The notes beneath the pieces are model-generated. The model worked only from the letters and a program-made list of their open reading frames with translations. It made no database searches and had not been told where the DNA came from. Shown here piece after piece: positions 6,957 to 14,798 of a DNA stretch of 15,546 bases. Position numbers and translations under genes: made by a program. Source of the stretch: CAIKZJ01 sp041675325. GTDB lineage: Bacteria; Bacteroidota; Ignavibacteria; Tepidaquicellales; Tepidaquicellaceae. The DNA lies in the NCBI GenBank assembly GCA_041675325.1, contig JBAYUG010000077.1, positions 1 through 15,546 on the forward strand. The letters are read 5' to 3'. Each line of letters opens with the position of its first letter. The first letter of the stretch is position 1.

Positions 6957-8339
6957 ATGTCAATTTTAATTAAAAATGGAAGAATAATTACAGCATCAGC
7001 GGATTACACAGCGGATGTATTTATTGAAGGAGAGAGGATTTCTCATATCGGAGAGAATCTAAATATTAAGGCTGATGAAGTTATAGATGCAGCAGGTAAG
7101 CTTGTAATGCCCGGCGGTATTGACCCTCACGTTCATCTTGATATGCCTTTCATGGGGACATTTTCATCTGATAATTACGAGACCGGAACACTTGCCGCAC
7201 TTCACGGAGGAACGACTACCGTTATTGATTTCATACTTCAGAAGCAAGGAAAATCGCTGAAAGCAGCTTATGATGAATGGACCGGAAGAGCAAACGGGAA
7301 CGCATACGGAGATTATTCATTTCATATTGCCGTAACAGATTTTAATAATGAAACGCAGAAAGAAATTTCTTATTTCATTAATGAACTCGGTATTACATCA
7401 TTCAAAACATTCATGGCTTACAAAGGTGCTTTGATGATTGATGACAGACAGATGGTAGGTCTGATGAACGAAGTCAAGAAACACGGAGGAATGGTAACTG
7501 TGCATGCAACAAACGGAGATATGATTGACTATCTTGTTGCAAAACATAAATCAGAAGGAAAGCTATCCCCTCTTTATCATTATCTCTCTCAGCCTGAAAT
7601 TACAGAGTCTGAAGCAACAAGCAGGTTTGCGGATATGGCTTTTAACACAGGTGTTCCCGCTTATATTGTACACATGACTTGCGAAGGTTCGCTGAATGCA
7701 GTGAGACGCGCACAGCTACGGAACCAGAAGGTATATGCTGAGACATGCATACAGTACCTTTTGCTCGATGCTTCATTATACGAAAAAGATTTTGAAGGAG
7801 CGAAGTGGGTAATGAGTCCGCCTTTACGGGAGAAAAAAGATCAGACATCATTATGGGGCGGAATAAATCAGGGAATAGTACAGATTGTTGCGACAGATCA
7901 CTGTCCGTTTAACTGGGAACAGAAATTAATGGGAAAGGATGATTTTTCAAAAATTCCAAACGGACATCCTGCGATAGAAAACAGAATGGAATTGTTATTT
8001 AGTGAAGGAGTAAATAAAGGAAAGATATCACTTAATAAATATGTAGAGGTTACATCGACAAACTCGGCAAAGATATTCGGGATGTTTCCACGCAAGGGTA
8101 CGATTGGAATTGGAGCGGATGCGGATATAATAATCTTTAACCCAAATGAAGAGCATGCTTTATCAGCAAAAAGTCATCACATGAACGTTGACTATTCAGG
8201 ATATGAAGGCTGGAAATTAAAAGGTAAATGTAAACAGACAATACTCAGAGGAAAACTTGCTGTTGATAATGGGAAGGTGAGAATAGATAAGGGATATGGG
8301 AAGTTTATAAAGAGGGAGAAGCACAAAGAGGTGGTATGA
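6957..8339 (+). CDS. hydA: Dihydropyrimidinase (D-hydantoinase family)
   Basis: A 460-residue cyclic amidohydrolase that opens dihydrouracil or dihydrothymine to N-carbamoyl-beta-alanine or N-carbamoyl-3-aminoisobutyrate. All residues of the binuclear zinc site are visible: His58 and His60 in DPHVHLD, the lysine expected to be carboxylated (Lys150 in TSFKTFMAYKG), His183 in TVHATNGD, His239 in YIVHMTCEGS and Asp314 in VATDHCPF. Tyr155 matches the oxyanion-binding Tyr of characterised hydantoinases. Length is typical. The gene follows the importer by 12 nt and has no strong Shine-Dalgarno site. The downstream genes for the steps before and after it support dihydropyrimidinase over a salvage hydantoinase. 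The last codons run directly into the 51-nt repeat array. Confidence 0.95.
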   Translation: MSILIKNGRIITASADYTADVFIEGERISHIGENLNIKADEVIDAAGKLVMPGGIDPHVHLDMPFMGTFSSDNYETGTLAALHGGTTTVIDFILQKQGKSLKAAYDEWTGRANGNAYGDYSFHIAVTDFNNETQKEISYFINELGITSFKTFMAYKGALMIDDRQMVGLMNEVKKHGGMVTVHATNGDMIDYLVAKHKSEGKLSPLYHYLSQPEITESEATSRFADMAFNTGVPAYIVHMTCEGSLNAVRRAQLRNQKVYAETCIQYLLLDASLYEKDFEGAKWVMSPPLREKKDQTSLWGGINQGIVQIVATDHCPFNWEQKLMGKDDFSKIPNGHPAIENRMELLFSEGVNKGKISLNKYVEVTSTNSAKIFGMFPRKGTIGIGADADIIIFNPNEEHALSAKSHHMNVDYSGYEGWKLKGKCKQTILRGKLAVDNGKVRIDKGYGKFIKREKHKEVV

Positions 8340-8344
8340 TTATT

Positions 8345-8480
8345 TACCACCAAAACACAAAAACACGAAAAGAAAATATTTAAAGTGAGATTATATACCA
8401 CCAAAGCACTAAAACACGAAAAGAAAACATTGAAAACGAGAATATATACCACCAAAACACAAAAACACAAAAAGAACTAT
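8345..8480. repeat. Three tandem 51-nt repeat units (module d family)
   Basis: Units begin at 8345, 8396 and 8447, exactly 51 nt apart, each starting TACCACCAAA and followed by CACGAAAAG or a close variant. The last unit is partial. They belong to the same family as the 55-nt units at 2013-2140. The array lies between dihydropyrimidinase and the GxxExxY gene. An open frame crosses it on the minus strand, but its low-complexity Phe/Val-rich product is plainly a translation of repeats. Confidence 0.85.
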
Positions 8481-8518
8481 TATATTGTTTATTTTTAGAT
8501 ATATAAAACATTAAAGAA

Positions 8519-8911
8519 ATGACTTTTGAGCCGATACCGACTGAAATTGATTTATTAGGGAAAAATATAGTTAATTGCTGTTATCAGGTTCATAAGAATC
8601 TTGGACCTGGATTATTAGAGAAAATTTACGAAGCTTGTTTTTGTTATGAACTTGATAAATTGAATATTCCTTATCAAAGACAAGTAATTATTCCTGTAAT
8701 ATACGATGGTAAATTATTGGATGAAGGATTGAGGGTAGATGTTCTTGTAAATAACGAGGTTATTTGTGAGTTTAAAGCAGTAGATTCATTATTACCTATA
8801 TTTGAAGCTCAATTACTAACTTATCTGAAATTAAGTAAAAAACGATTGGGTTATTTAGTTAATTTTAATGTTAAGAATATTGGTGATGGTATTAAAAGAT
8901 TCGTATTATAA
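8519..8911 (+). CDS. GxxExxY protein, PD-(D/E)XK nuclease-like (PDDEXK_3 type)
   Basis: A 130-residue soluble protein. The name-giving motif is GLLEKIY (Gly31, Glu34, Tyr37). A PD-(D/E)XK-like core follows: Asp74 in LRVDVLV, then Glu84 and Lys86 in VICEFKAV, with Gln98 in the following helix (EAQLLTYLKL). These features put it in the GxxExxY family, whose biological role is not established to my knowledge. A nuclease-like fold is family knowledge; activity is inference. The gene sits within the pyrimidine cluster, but nothing links it chemically to the pathway. Module d repeats flank it in opposite orientations (8345-8480 upstream, 8926-8956 downstream), which suggests that gene and repeats belong together as one unit. 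The start ATG is preceded by AAAGA only. Confidence 0.88.
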   Translation: MTFEPIPTEIDLLGKNIVNCCYQVHKNLGPGLLEKIYEACFCYELDKLNIPYQRQVIIPVIYDGKLLDEGLRVDVLVNNEVICEFKAVDSLLPIFEAQLLTYLKLSKKRLGYLVNFNVKNIGDGIKRFVL

Positions 8912-8925
8912 ATTATAATCTTTAA

Positions 8926-8956
8926 GTTGGTTTGGTGTTTTGGTGTTTTAGTGGTA
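8926..8956 (-). repeat. Inverted copy of the module d repeat downstream of the GxxExxY gene
   Basis: Read on the minus strand, this is TTACCACTAAAACACCAAAA followed by CACC, the same pattern as the direct units at 8345-8480. It starts 15 nt after the GxxExxY stop codon. The GxxExxY gene is thereby bracketed by repeat copies facing each other. Confidence 0.75.
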
Positions 8957-9025
8957 ATGTTTTTTGAATATTGAAAATATAAATAATTAAAAGGGTGTTA
9001 AATTTTAAATATTAATTATAAAATT

Positions 9026-9892
9026 ATGGCGAGAAAAATAAAATCAGGGTTAATACAGATGTCGCTTCCGATGACGGAAGGCGAAGGAACGATAGAACAG
9101 ATTAAAGAAGCAATGCTTCAAAAACACATACCGCTTATAGAAGAGGCCGGCAAAAAGGGCGTTCAGGTTTTATGTCTGCAAGAGATTTTTAACACACCTT
9201 ATTTTTGTCCAGGACAGGATAAAGCATGGTACGAATCAGCAGAACCTATGCCGGGTCCAACGGTTGTTAGAATGCAGGAGTACGCAAAGAAATACGATAT
9301 GGTAATAATTGTACCTGTTTATGAAAAAGAACAACCCGGAGTATTATATAACACAGCAGCGGTGATTGATGCTGACGGAACAATTCTTGGGAAATACAGA
9401 AAGAATCACATTCCTCATACATCGGGATTCTGGGAAAAATTCTTTTTCCGTCCGGGTAACCTCGGGTACCCCGTATTTCAGACAAAGTTCTGCAAAATAG
9501 GTGTTTATATTTGCTACGACAGACATTTCCCGGAAGGAGCAAGAATTCTGGGATTGAACGGAGCTGAAGTAGTTTACAACCCCTCAGCAACTGTAACAGG
9601 ATTATCACAATATTTATGGAAACTTGAGCAGCCTGCACATGCAGCAGCTAACGGATATTTTATGGGATGCATTAACAGAGTCGGAACAGAGAAACCCTGG
9701 AATATAGGAAAGTTTTATGGCTCATCATACTTCGTCGATCCAAGAGGGCAGATATTTGCAGAAGCTTCGGAAGATAAAGACGAACTTCTTGTCGCTGAAT
9801 TTGATCTAGACATGATTGAAGAAGTAAGGGCAACATGGCAGTTTTACAGAGACAGAAGACCTGAATCATACAATAAAATCACGGAGTTATAA
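9026..9892 (+). CDS. Beta-ureidopropionase / N-carbamoyl-beta-alanine amidohydrolase (nitrilase superfamily)
   Basis: A 288-residue carbon-nitrogen hydrolase that splits N-carbamoyl-beta-alanine into beta-alanine, CO2 and ammonia. The catalytic triad is Glu53 (LQEIFNTPYF), Lys126 (GKYRKNHIPH) and Cys163 (YICYDRHFPEGA). The YFCPGQ, HTSGFWEKFFFRPGN and PWNIGKFYGSSYFVDPRG segments resemble the ureidopropionase / N-carbamoylputrescine amidase branch. Length is close to that of the bacterial enzymes. The stop codon overlaps the preT start by one base (TAATG), so it is translationally coupled to the dehydrogenase genes. A 133-nt gap, containing the inverted repeat and an AT-rich stretch, separates it from the GxxExxY gene. 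N-carbamoylputrescine amidase is the main alternative by sequence, but the gene context favours ureidopropionase. Confidence 0.9.
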   Translation: MARKIKSGLIQMSLPMTEGEGTIEQIKEAMLQKHIPLIEEAGKKGVQVLCLQEIFNTPYFCPGQDKAWYESAEPMPGPTVVRMQEYAKKYDMVIIVPVYEKEQPGVLYNTAAVIDADGTILGKYRKNHIPHTSGFWEKFFFRPGNLGYPVFQTKFCKIGVYICYDRHFPEGARILGLNGAEVVYNPSATVTGLSQYLWKLEQPAHAAANGYFMGCINRVGTEKPWNIGKFYGSSYFVDPRGQIFAEASEDKDELLVAEFDLDMIEEVRATWQFYRDRRPESYNKITEL

Positions 9893-11217
9893 TGGCAGAA
9901 TTCAAACGTCCTAAAAACGACAGGGAATTTGAAGTAAATTTTTCTCCTATAAACAAATTAATGAACAAAACGGAAGCCCTTCTTGAGAGTTCAAGATGTT
10001 TGTTTTGTTATGATGCTCCTTGCACAATAGCATGTCCGACGCACATAGACATTCCTCTTTTCATAAGACAGATAGACAGCGGCAATGTAACCGGAGCGGC
10101 AAAAACCATATATGCCTCGAATTACATGGGAAACCTTTGCGGTAAAGTTTGTCCCGTTGAAGTATTATGCGAAGGATCATGTGTTTATGTAAACCAAGGT
10201 GTGAAAGCGATTGAGATTGGACGTCTTCAGAATTACGCGACTAACAAAGTTATTTCGGAAAATATTAAAATATTTTCTGAAGGAGAGAAGGTAAACGGGA
10301 AAGTTGCCATAATCGGCGGTGGACCTGCAGGGATATCATGCGCGAGTGAGCTGCGTTCTGCAGGGATAGAAGTCGATATTTATGAAGGAAGGAAATTTGC
10401 TACTGGGCTTGCGATTCACGGTATTGCACCATACAAAATTGCAAATGAAGATGTTCTTGAAGAACTAAATTATATACAGAAACAATTTAACTTTGATATA
10501 ATTTATAACAGATTTATAAAAAGTAAAGATGAAATAGCAAAACTTGAGAAAGAATACGATTTCATATTTCTGGGAATAGGTAATTCAAATACATCTGCTT
10601 TAAACATATCCGGTGAAGATAAGAAGAATGTTTTTGGTGCTGTAGAGATTATTGAAGAATTAAGAATGAAAAAAAGTAATGCAGTTTATGGTAACAAGGT
10701 TATAGTATTTGGAGGTGGTAACACCGCAATGGATGCCGCGTCAGAATCTGCACGAATGGGAGCCGAAAAAGTAACGCTTGCATATAGAAGGTCGAAAGAA
10801 GATATGGGTGCGTACGAATTTGAATATGACCTTGCAAAAAGTGTAGGAGTGAAGGCATACTTTAATTCAGCTCCTATTGAGATTCTGGGTGATGATAAAG
10901 TAACAGGAGTAAAATTCATAAAGACAGAGACAAAAGACGGGAAGCTGAAAACAATTAAAGGAAGCGAATTCACTGAAGAATGCGACATGGTAATTAAAGC
11001 TACAGGTCAATCGAGACATTTTGAACTATACGAGAATATAAATAATCTTGAGGTTGATGATTTTGGAAGGATTGTAGTTGATGATAATTTCCGCACAACT
11101 AATAAAAGATACTATGCAGCAGGAGACGCAGTCAATGGAGGGAAAGAAGTTGTGAATTCTATAGCTGAAGGAAAGGCGGCGGCACAAAGTATTATTAAGT
11201 TATTAAATATCAAATAA
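9892..11217 (+). CDS. preT: NAD(P)-dependent dihydropyrimidine dehydrogenase, flavin/FeS subunit PreT
   Basis: A 441-residue electron-input subunit that takes electrons from NAD(P)H and passes them through FAD and [4Fe-4S] clusters to PreA, for reduction of uracil or thymine. The N-terminal domain has eight cysteines in two groups (Cys36, 39, 44, 48 and Cys83, 87, 93, 97), enough for two clusters and laid out as in the N-terminal domain of glutamate synthase small subunit and mammalian DPD. The FAD Rossmann motif is VAIIGGGPAGIS (138-149), the pyridine-nucleotide motif is VFGGGNTAMDAA (272-283), and the C-terminal FAD motif is YYAAGDAVNGG. GGAG at 9882-9885 is a good ribosome-binding site for the ATG at 9892, which overlaps the preceding stop. 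The pairing with preA 12 nt downstream mirrors E. coli preTA. Confidence 0.93.
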   Translation: MAEFKRPKNDREFEVNFSPINKLMNKTEALLESSRCLFCYDAPCTIACPTHIDIPLFIRQIDSGNVTGAAKTIYASNYMGNLCGKVCPVEVLCEGSCVYVNQGVKAIEIGRLQNYATNKVISENIKIFSEGEKVNGKVAIIGGGPAGISCASELRSAGIEVDIYEGRKFATGLAIHGIAPYKIANEDVLEELNYIQKQFNFDIIYNRFIKSKDEIAKLEKEYDFIFLGIGNSNTSALNISGEDKKNVFGAVEIIEELRMKKSNAVYGNKVIVFGGGNTAMDAASESARMGAEKVTLAYRRSKEDMGAYEFEYDLAKSVGVKAYFNSAPIEILGDDKVTGVKFIKTETKDGKLKTIKGSEFTEECDMVIKATGQSRHFELYENINNLEVDDFGRIVVDDNFRTTNKRYYAAGDAVNGGKEVVNSIAEGKAAAQSIIKLLNIK

Positions 11218-11229
11218 GAGTAAATAAAC

Positions 11230-12579
11230 ATGAATAAGAAATCATCAATAAATAAATTAGAAAGTACTTTAGCGGGGATTAAATCACCTAATCCGTTCTG
11301 GCTGGCATCAGCTCCACCGACAAATTCAGGATACCAGATAATGAAAGCCTTTGATGCAGGATGGGGAGGTGCTGTCTGGAAGACAATGGGAGTGCCAGTT
11401 GTTAATACATCTAGCAGATACGGGGCTGTTGCATATAAAGGGAACAGGATGTCGGGTTTCAACAACATCGAATTAATTTCTGACAGAAAGCTTTCCGATA
11501 ACTTAAGGGAAATAGAAGAAGTGAAAAAGTATTTTCCTGACAATGCAGTGATAGGTTCATTGATGGTTCAGTCAAAAGAGGAATGGCATCAGATTGTACA
11601 AGATGTTGAGAATGCAGGAGTTGACGGGATTGAGCTGAATTTCGGCTGTCCGCATGGGATGTGCGAAAGAGGTATGGGCTCGGCAGTCGGACAAGATCCT
11701 AAAGTGCTTGAACTAATTACTTCATGGGTTATGGAAGTAGCAAAGGTACCTGTGATAGTGAAACTATCGCCTAATGTTTCGCATATTGAAGTCCCTGCAA
11801 TTGCAGCAAAACTTGGAGGAGCAAACGCAGTTTCACTAATAAATACAATTCAAAGCATAATAGGAGTTGATATTGACAACTTTGTTCCATATCCCACTGT
11901 TGACGGGAAGAGTACTAACGGGGGTTACTGCGGACCTGCTGTAAAACCAATAGCATTAAATATGGTGAAGAATGTTGCTATGATACCTGATTATAAGCTA
12001 CCGATTTCGGGAATTGGGGGAATCGAAAACTGGAGAGATGCGGTTGAATTTATTTTAATGGGAGCAACAAACGTACAAGTGTGTACAGCTGTGATGCATT
12101 ACGGATTTGGAATAATAAGAGAGATGGTTTCAGGGCTTGAACAATATATGTCGGACAAAGGATTTAATTCTATAGATGAGATGATAGGAAAGGCGCTGAC
12201 TAATGTAAGGAAATGGGAAAACCTGAATCTTAATTATAAAATAATTGCAGAGATTGATGAGAAAAAATGTATTGGATGTCAATTGTGTTACATAGCGTGT
12301 GAAGACGGTGCACATCAGGCGATAAGACTTGATGAAAATGGCGAAAGCCGAATCCCTCAGATAATTGAAGACAACTGTGTAGGCTGTAATTTATGTTCGC
12401 TTTTATGTCCTGTAGAAAGCTGTATCACAATGGTTCGCAGAGATAAGGGGGATGAAGAATTAACGTGGCAGGAACGAACAGATATGGGTGATATTCCGAC
12501 AACGTTTAATGATGAAAAAGCAGGCGGTCATGGACATTTTGTACCTGAACCGAAAAAAGCTATTGAATATAGATTATAA
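11230..12579 (+). CDS. preA: NAD(P)-dependent dihydropyrimidine dehydrogenase, catalytic subunit PreA
   Basis: A 449-residue subunit that reduces uracil and thymine to the 5,6-dihydro compounds. Residues 1-330 form an FMN-binding dihydroorotate-dehydrogenase-like barrel. CPHGMCERGMGSAVGQ holds Cys140, equivalent to the proton-donating Cys671 of mammalian DPD. Lys178 (VKLSPN) and GIGGIENW fit FMN binding. A C-terminal ferredoxin domain carries two cluster motifs: Cys347, 350, 353, 357 and Cys383, 386, 389, 393. Together with PreT the complex reproduces the domain set of eukaryotic DPD split over two chains. The residue before Cys140 is Gly rather than the Ser of mammalian DPD, and an extra Cys145 lies in the active-site loop. 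The gene ends two bases before the stop of the convergent oxidoreductase gene. Confidence 0.94.
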   Translation: MNKKSSINKLESTLAGIKSPNPFWLASAPPTNSGYQIMKAFDAGWGGAVWKTMGVPVVNTSSRYGAVAYKGNRMSGFNNIELISDRKLSDNLREIEEVKKYFPDNAVIGSLMVQSKEEWHQIVQDVENAGVDGIELNFGCPHGMCERGMGSAVGQDPKVLELITSWVMEVAKVPVIVKLSPNVSHIEVPAIAAKLGGANAVSLINTIQSIIGVDIDNFVPYPTVDGKSTNGGYCGPAVKPIALNMVKNVAMIPDYKLPISGIGGIENWRDAVEFILMGATNVQVCTAVMHYGFGIIREMVSGLEQYMSDKGFNSIDEMIGKALTNVRKWENLNLNYKIIAEIDEKKCIGCQLCYIACEDGAHQAIRLDENGESRIPQIIEDNCVGCNLCSLLCPVESCITMVRRDKGDEELTWQERTDMGDIPTTFNDEKAGGHGHFVPEPKKAIEYRL

Positions 12580-12581
12580 AA

Positions 12582-13646
12582 TTATTTTGCCCTCAGATAT
12601 TGCAACGGATATTTTATTTCTGCATTAAGTTCTTTTGCTGCATTCAAGGACCAGTAAGGGTTTCTGAGCATTTCCCTGCCGAGCAAAACAATATCTGCTT
12701 TGTCTTCCGAAATAATTTCTTCTGCCTGAGCAGCCTTTGTTATTAGTCCAACTGCACCTGTAAGTATCTCCGCTTCCTTTTTGATTTGCGAAGCAAAGGT
12801 AACCTGATAACCGGGGGCAAGTGGAATTTTAGCACTGCTAATATTTCCGCCGCTTGAACAGTCGATTAAATCAACGCCTTCTTCCTTTAGTAGTTTTGAA
12901 AGTCTGACTGAGTCGCTATTACTCCAACCTCCATCCACCCAATCGGTGCAAGACAATCTAACGAATAACGGTACTAAGTTTGTGATAACTGACCGGACAG
13001 CACGAGTTATTTCCAGAGCAAACCTGCATCTGTTTTCAAAATTGCCACCGTATTTATCTTTTCTGAAATTTGAGAGCGGTGAAAGAAATTCGTTGACCAG
13101 ATAACCATGAGCAAAATGGAGTTCAATAATTTTATAACCTGCAAGAACTGCACTCAGCGATGCCTGTTTAAAATCAGCTATAGCTTTCTTAATATCATCT
13201 TCTAACATTTCTACAGGTACAGCATATTTTTCTGAAAATGCAAGCGGTGAAGGTGCGAAAGCTTTCCATCCTCCCTCCTCCATACTCAGAGAGCGGGCTT
13301 CTTCCCAGCCTTTTGTTGCGGAAGCTTTTCTTCCTGCGTGAGCAAGCTGAATACCTGGGATGCTATTTTGAGAAGATATAAAATTTGTTATTTTCTTATA
13401 ATAAACGGTATGGTCATCATTCCAAATGCCAAGGTCGCCGACTGAAATTCTTCCTTCAGGAGAAATTGCGGTAGCTTCCTGCATTACCAGACTTGCACCG
13501 CCGACAGCTCTTGAGCCAAGATGCACAAGATGCCATTCAGAGGGGAATCCGTTATTATCAGCTGAATACTGACACATAGGCGAAACTGCAATCCTGTTTT
13601 TGAAAACAACGTCACGAATTTTTAAGGGTGAAAAAAGTTTGCTCAT
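12582..13646 (-). CDS. NADH:flavin oxidoreductase, old yellow enzyme family, YqjM-like
   Basis: A 354-residue FMN-containing TIM-barrel ene-reductase that reduces activated C=C bonds using NAD(P)H. The N-terminus VSPMCQYSAD carries Cys25 and Tyr27, matching Cys26 and Tyr28 that define the YqjM (thermophilic-like) class. HFAHGYLVNEFLSPLSN provides His177 and His180 for substrate binding. Length matches the class (about 340-360). It is convergent with preA, with only two bases between the stops, so no separate terminator fits between them. It could share the redox context of the neighbouring gene cluster, but there is no direct evidence that it acts on pyrimidines. The physiological substrate is unknown. 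No Shine-Dalgarno site is evident before the ATG at 13646. Confidence 0.9.
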   Translation of the reverse strand: MSKLFSPLKIRDVVFKNRIAVSPMCQYSADNNGFPSEWHLVHLGSRAVGGASLVMQEATAISPEGRISVGDLGIWNDDHTVYYKKITNFISSQNSIPGIQLAHAGRKASATKGWEEARSLSMEEGGWKAFAPSPLAFSEKYAVPVEMLEDDIKKAIADFKQASLSAVLAGYKIIELHFAHGYLVNEFLSPLSNFRKDKYGGNFENRCRFALEITRAVRSVITNLVPLFVRLSCTDWVDGGWSNSDSVRLSKLLKEEGVDLIDCSSGGNISSAKIPLAPGYQVTFASQIKKEAEILTGAVGLITKAAQAEEIISEDKADIVLLGREMLRNPYWSLNAAKELNAEIKYPLQYLRAK

Positions 13647-13733
13647 AATAAAATTAAGTTATTTCAAAAATCAGAAATAAATGAATAAGATTAAAGTTAT
13701 TACTGCAGGGGATTAAAAATTAATTTTGGGAAT

Positions 13734-13770
13734 ATGTTTGCAATCAGGGGATATCCCTGATTGCAAACAT
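13734..13770. terminator. Perfect 16-bp hairpin, likely terminator for the cytochrome c gene
   Basis: Arms ATGTTTGCAATCAGGG (13734-13749) and CCCTGATTGCAAACAT (13755-13770) are exact complements around a five-base loop. The hairpin begins six bases after the end of the minus-strand cytochrome gene, the usual place for a terminator. Only a broken A/T tract follows on either strand, so it is not a textbook intrinsic terminator. It may protect the transcript end or act bidirectionally. Confidence 0.6.
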
Positions 13771-13776
13771 GAAATA

Positions 13777-14757
13777 TTAATTTTTATGTTCGAATTTTGT
13801 AACTTTATTTGGAATAGGCACTATAGTTCTTAGATAATCATAAATTGCACTTAAATCTTCATCATTCATATTTGCGAAGAAAGTCCAAGGCATTATAGTA
13901 TTGAACTCTCCCTGTTTAACTTCGGTCGGAATATAATTTGATTTGCTATATGTACGAAATTTCTGGATAAACATTTCTTTTGTCCAACTTCCGATACCTG
14001 TCTGCATATCGGGAGTAATATTAGCTGCCCTTAAAGTAACACCTCCCGGCATATTATATTCTTGTCCGCCTGCAAGGTATTTGTTCATTTGGAACTCACC
14101 GTCCACCTGTTGAGTGTGGCAATCATTGCATCCTGCAATATCGGTTAAGTATTTTCCGTATTCCTTTGTGTTCGATTTATCGGGGATACTTTTGAATTCA
14201 CTCTTTTGAGGTATTGACCTCATGATTAGATTAACAGGAAAATTTGCCTTGCTGACAGGCACGTTATTTTCAATCGGCTGCAGAGTTTTCATGTATGCTA
14301 TAATAGCATACACATCATTCTTATCCATTTTACCAAAGGTCAGGTACGGCATTAGCGGGAATAATGGTTCATCGTCTTTATTCACACCTTCAGTAATAGC
14401 CCTGAATATTTCGCCGTCAGTCCATCCCTTCAAACCTGCCGGAGTAATATTCTTAGCGTAAAATTTCCCGGGAAGTCCGAGCTCTTCGTTAAACTCGAAT
14501 CCACCTTTCCCAACCGTTCCCTCAACTAACGGTCCTGAAAACTTAGAGTAATCGCGTGTAGAGTGGCAATCAGCACAAGCAGCCACAGTATGAAACAGAT
14601 ACTCACCTCGTTTTAAAAGTTCGGGAGTGGATTCAATCTTGATGTCGGGTGCAGCCGCAATCTTCGGAAGTGCACTCATAATGTAAAAATATCCTGCTAT
14701 TGCTCCCACAATAAGAAACAGGAATACAAATAAAAGAATTTTGAAAAGTTTTTTCAT
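13777..14757 (-). CDS. Membrane-anchored diheme cytochrome c
   Basis: A 326-residue periplasmic electron carrier. A hydrophobic segment at residues 4-24 follows the Lys-rich MKKLFK start and serves as an uncleaved anchor or signal. Two c-type heme sites are present, CADCH (61-65) and CNDCH (210-214). Plausible Met ligands are in PLMPYL (Met136) and TIMPW (Met289). The two halves are homologous-looking class I domains, as in the cytochrome subunits of periplasmic alcohol or aldehyde dehydrogenases. No such dehydrogenase gene lies beside it here, so the electron donor is unknown. The start is well supported by AAAGGAG seven bases upstream of the ATG. It probably forms its own transcription unit, ending at the 13734-13770 hairpin. 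Confidence 0.9.
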   Translation of the reverse strand: MKKLFKILLFVFLFLIVGAIAGYFYIMSALPKIAAAPDIKIESTPELLKRGEYLFHTVAACADCHSTRDYSKFSGPLVEGTVGKGGFEFNEELGLPGKFYAKNITPAGLKGWTDGEIFRAITEGVNKDDEPLFPLMPYLTFGKMDKNDVYAIIAYMKTLQPIENNVPVSKANFPVNLIMRSIPQKSEFKSIPDKSNTKEYGKYLTDIAGCNDCHTQQVDGEFQMNKYLAGGQEYNMPGGVTLRAANITPDMQTGIGSWTKEMFIQKFRTYSKSNYIPTEVKQGEFNTIMPWTFFANMNDEDLSAIYDYLRTIVPIPNKVTKFEHKN

Positions 14758-14798
14758 TTTGTTCTCCTTTCCGATTTTAAGTCGGTTGTTGTTTTTCA

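Noticed and set aside
8192..8470. 92-codon open frame on the minus strand across the 51-nt repeats
   Set aside because: The product is low-complexity and repeats every 17 residues because the DNA unit is 51 nt; it overlaps the dihydropyrimidinase gene and matches no family.
12582..13646. Old yellow enzyme as an extra pyrimidine reductase of the pathway
   Set aside because: It is on the opposite strand, belongs to the YqjM ene-reductase class, and PreT/PreA already supply the reductive step.
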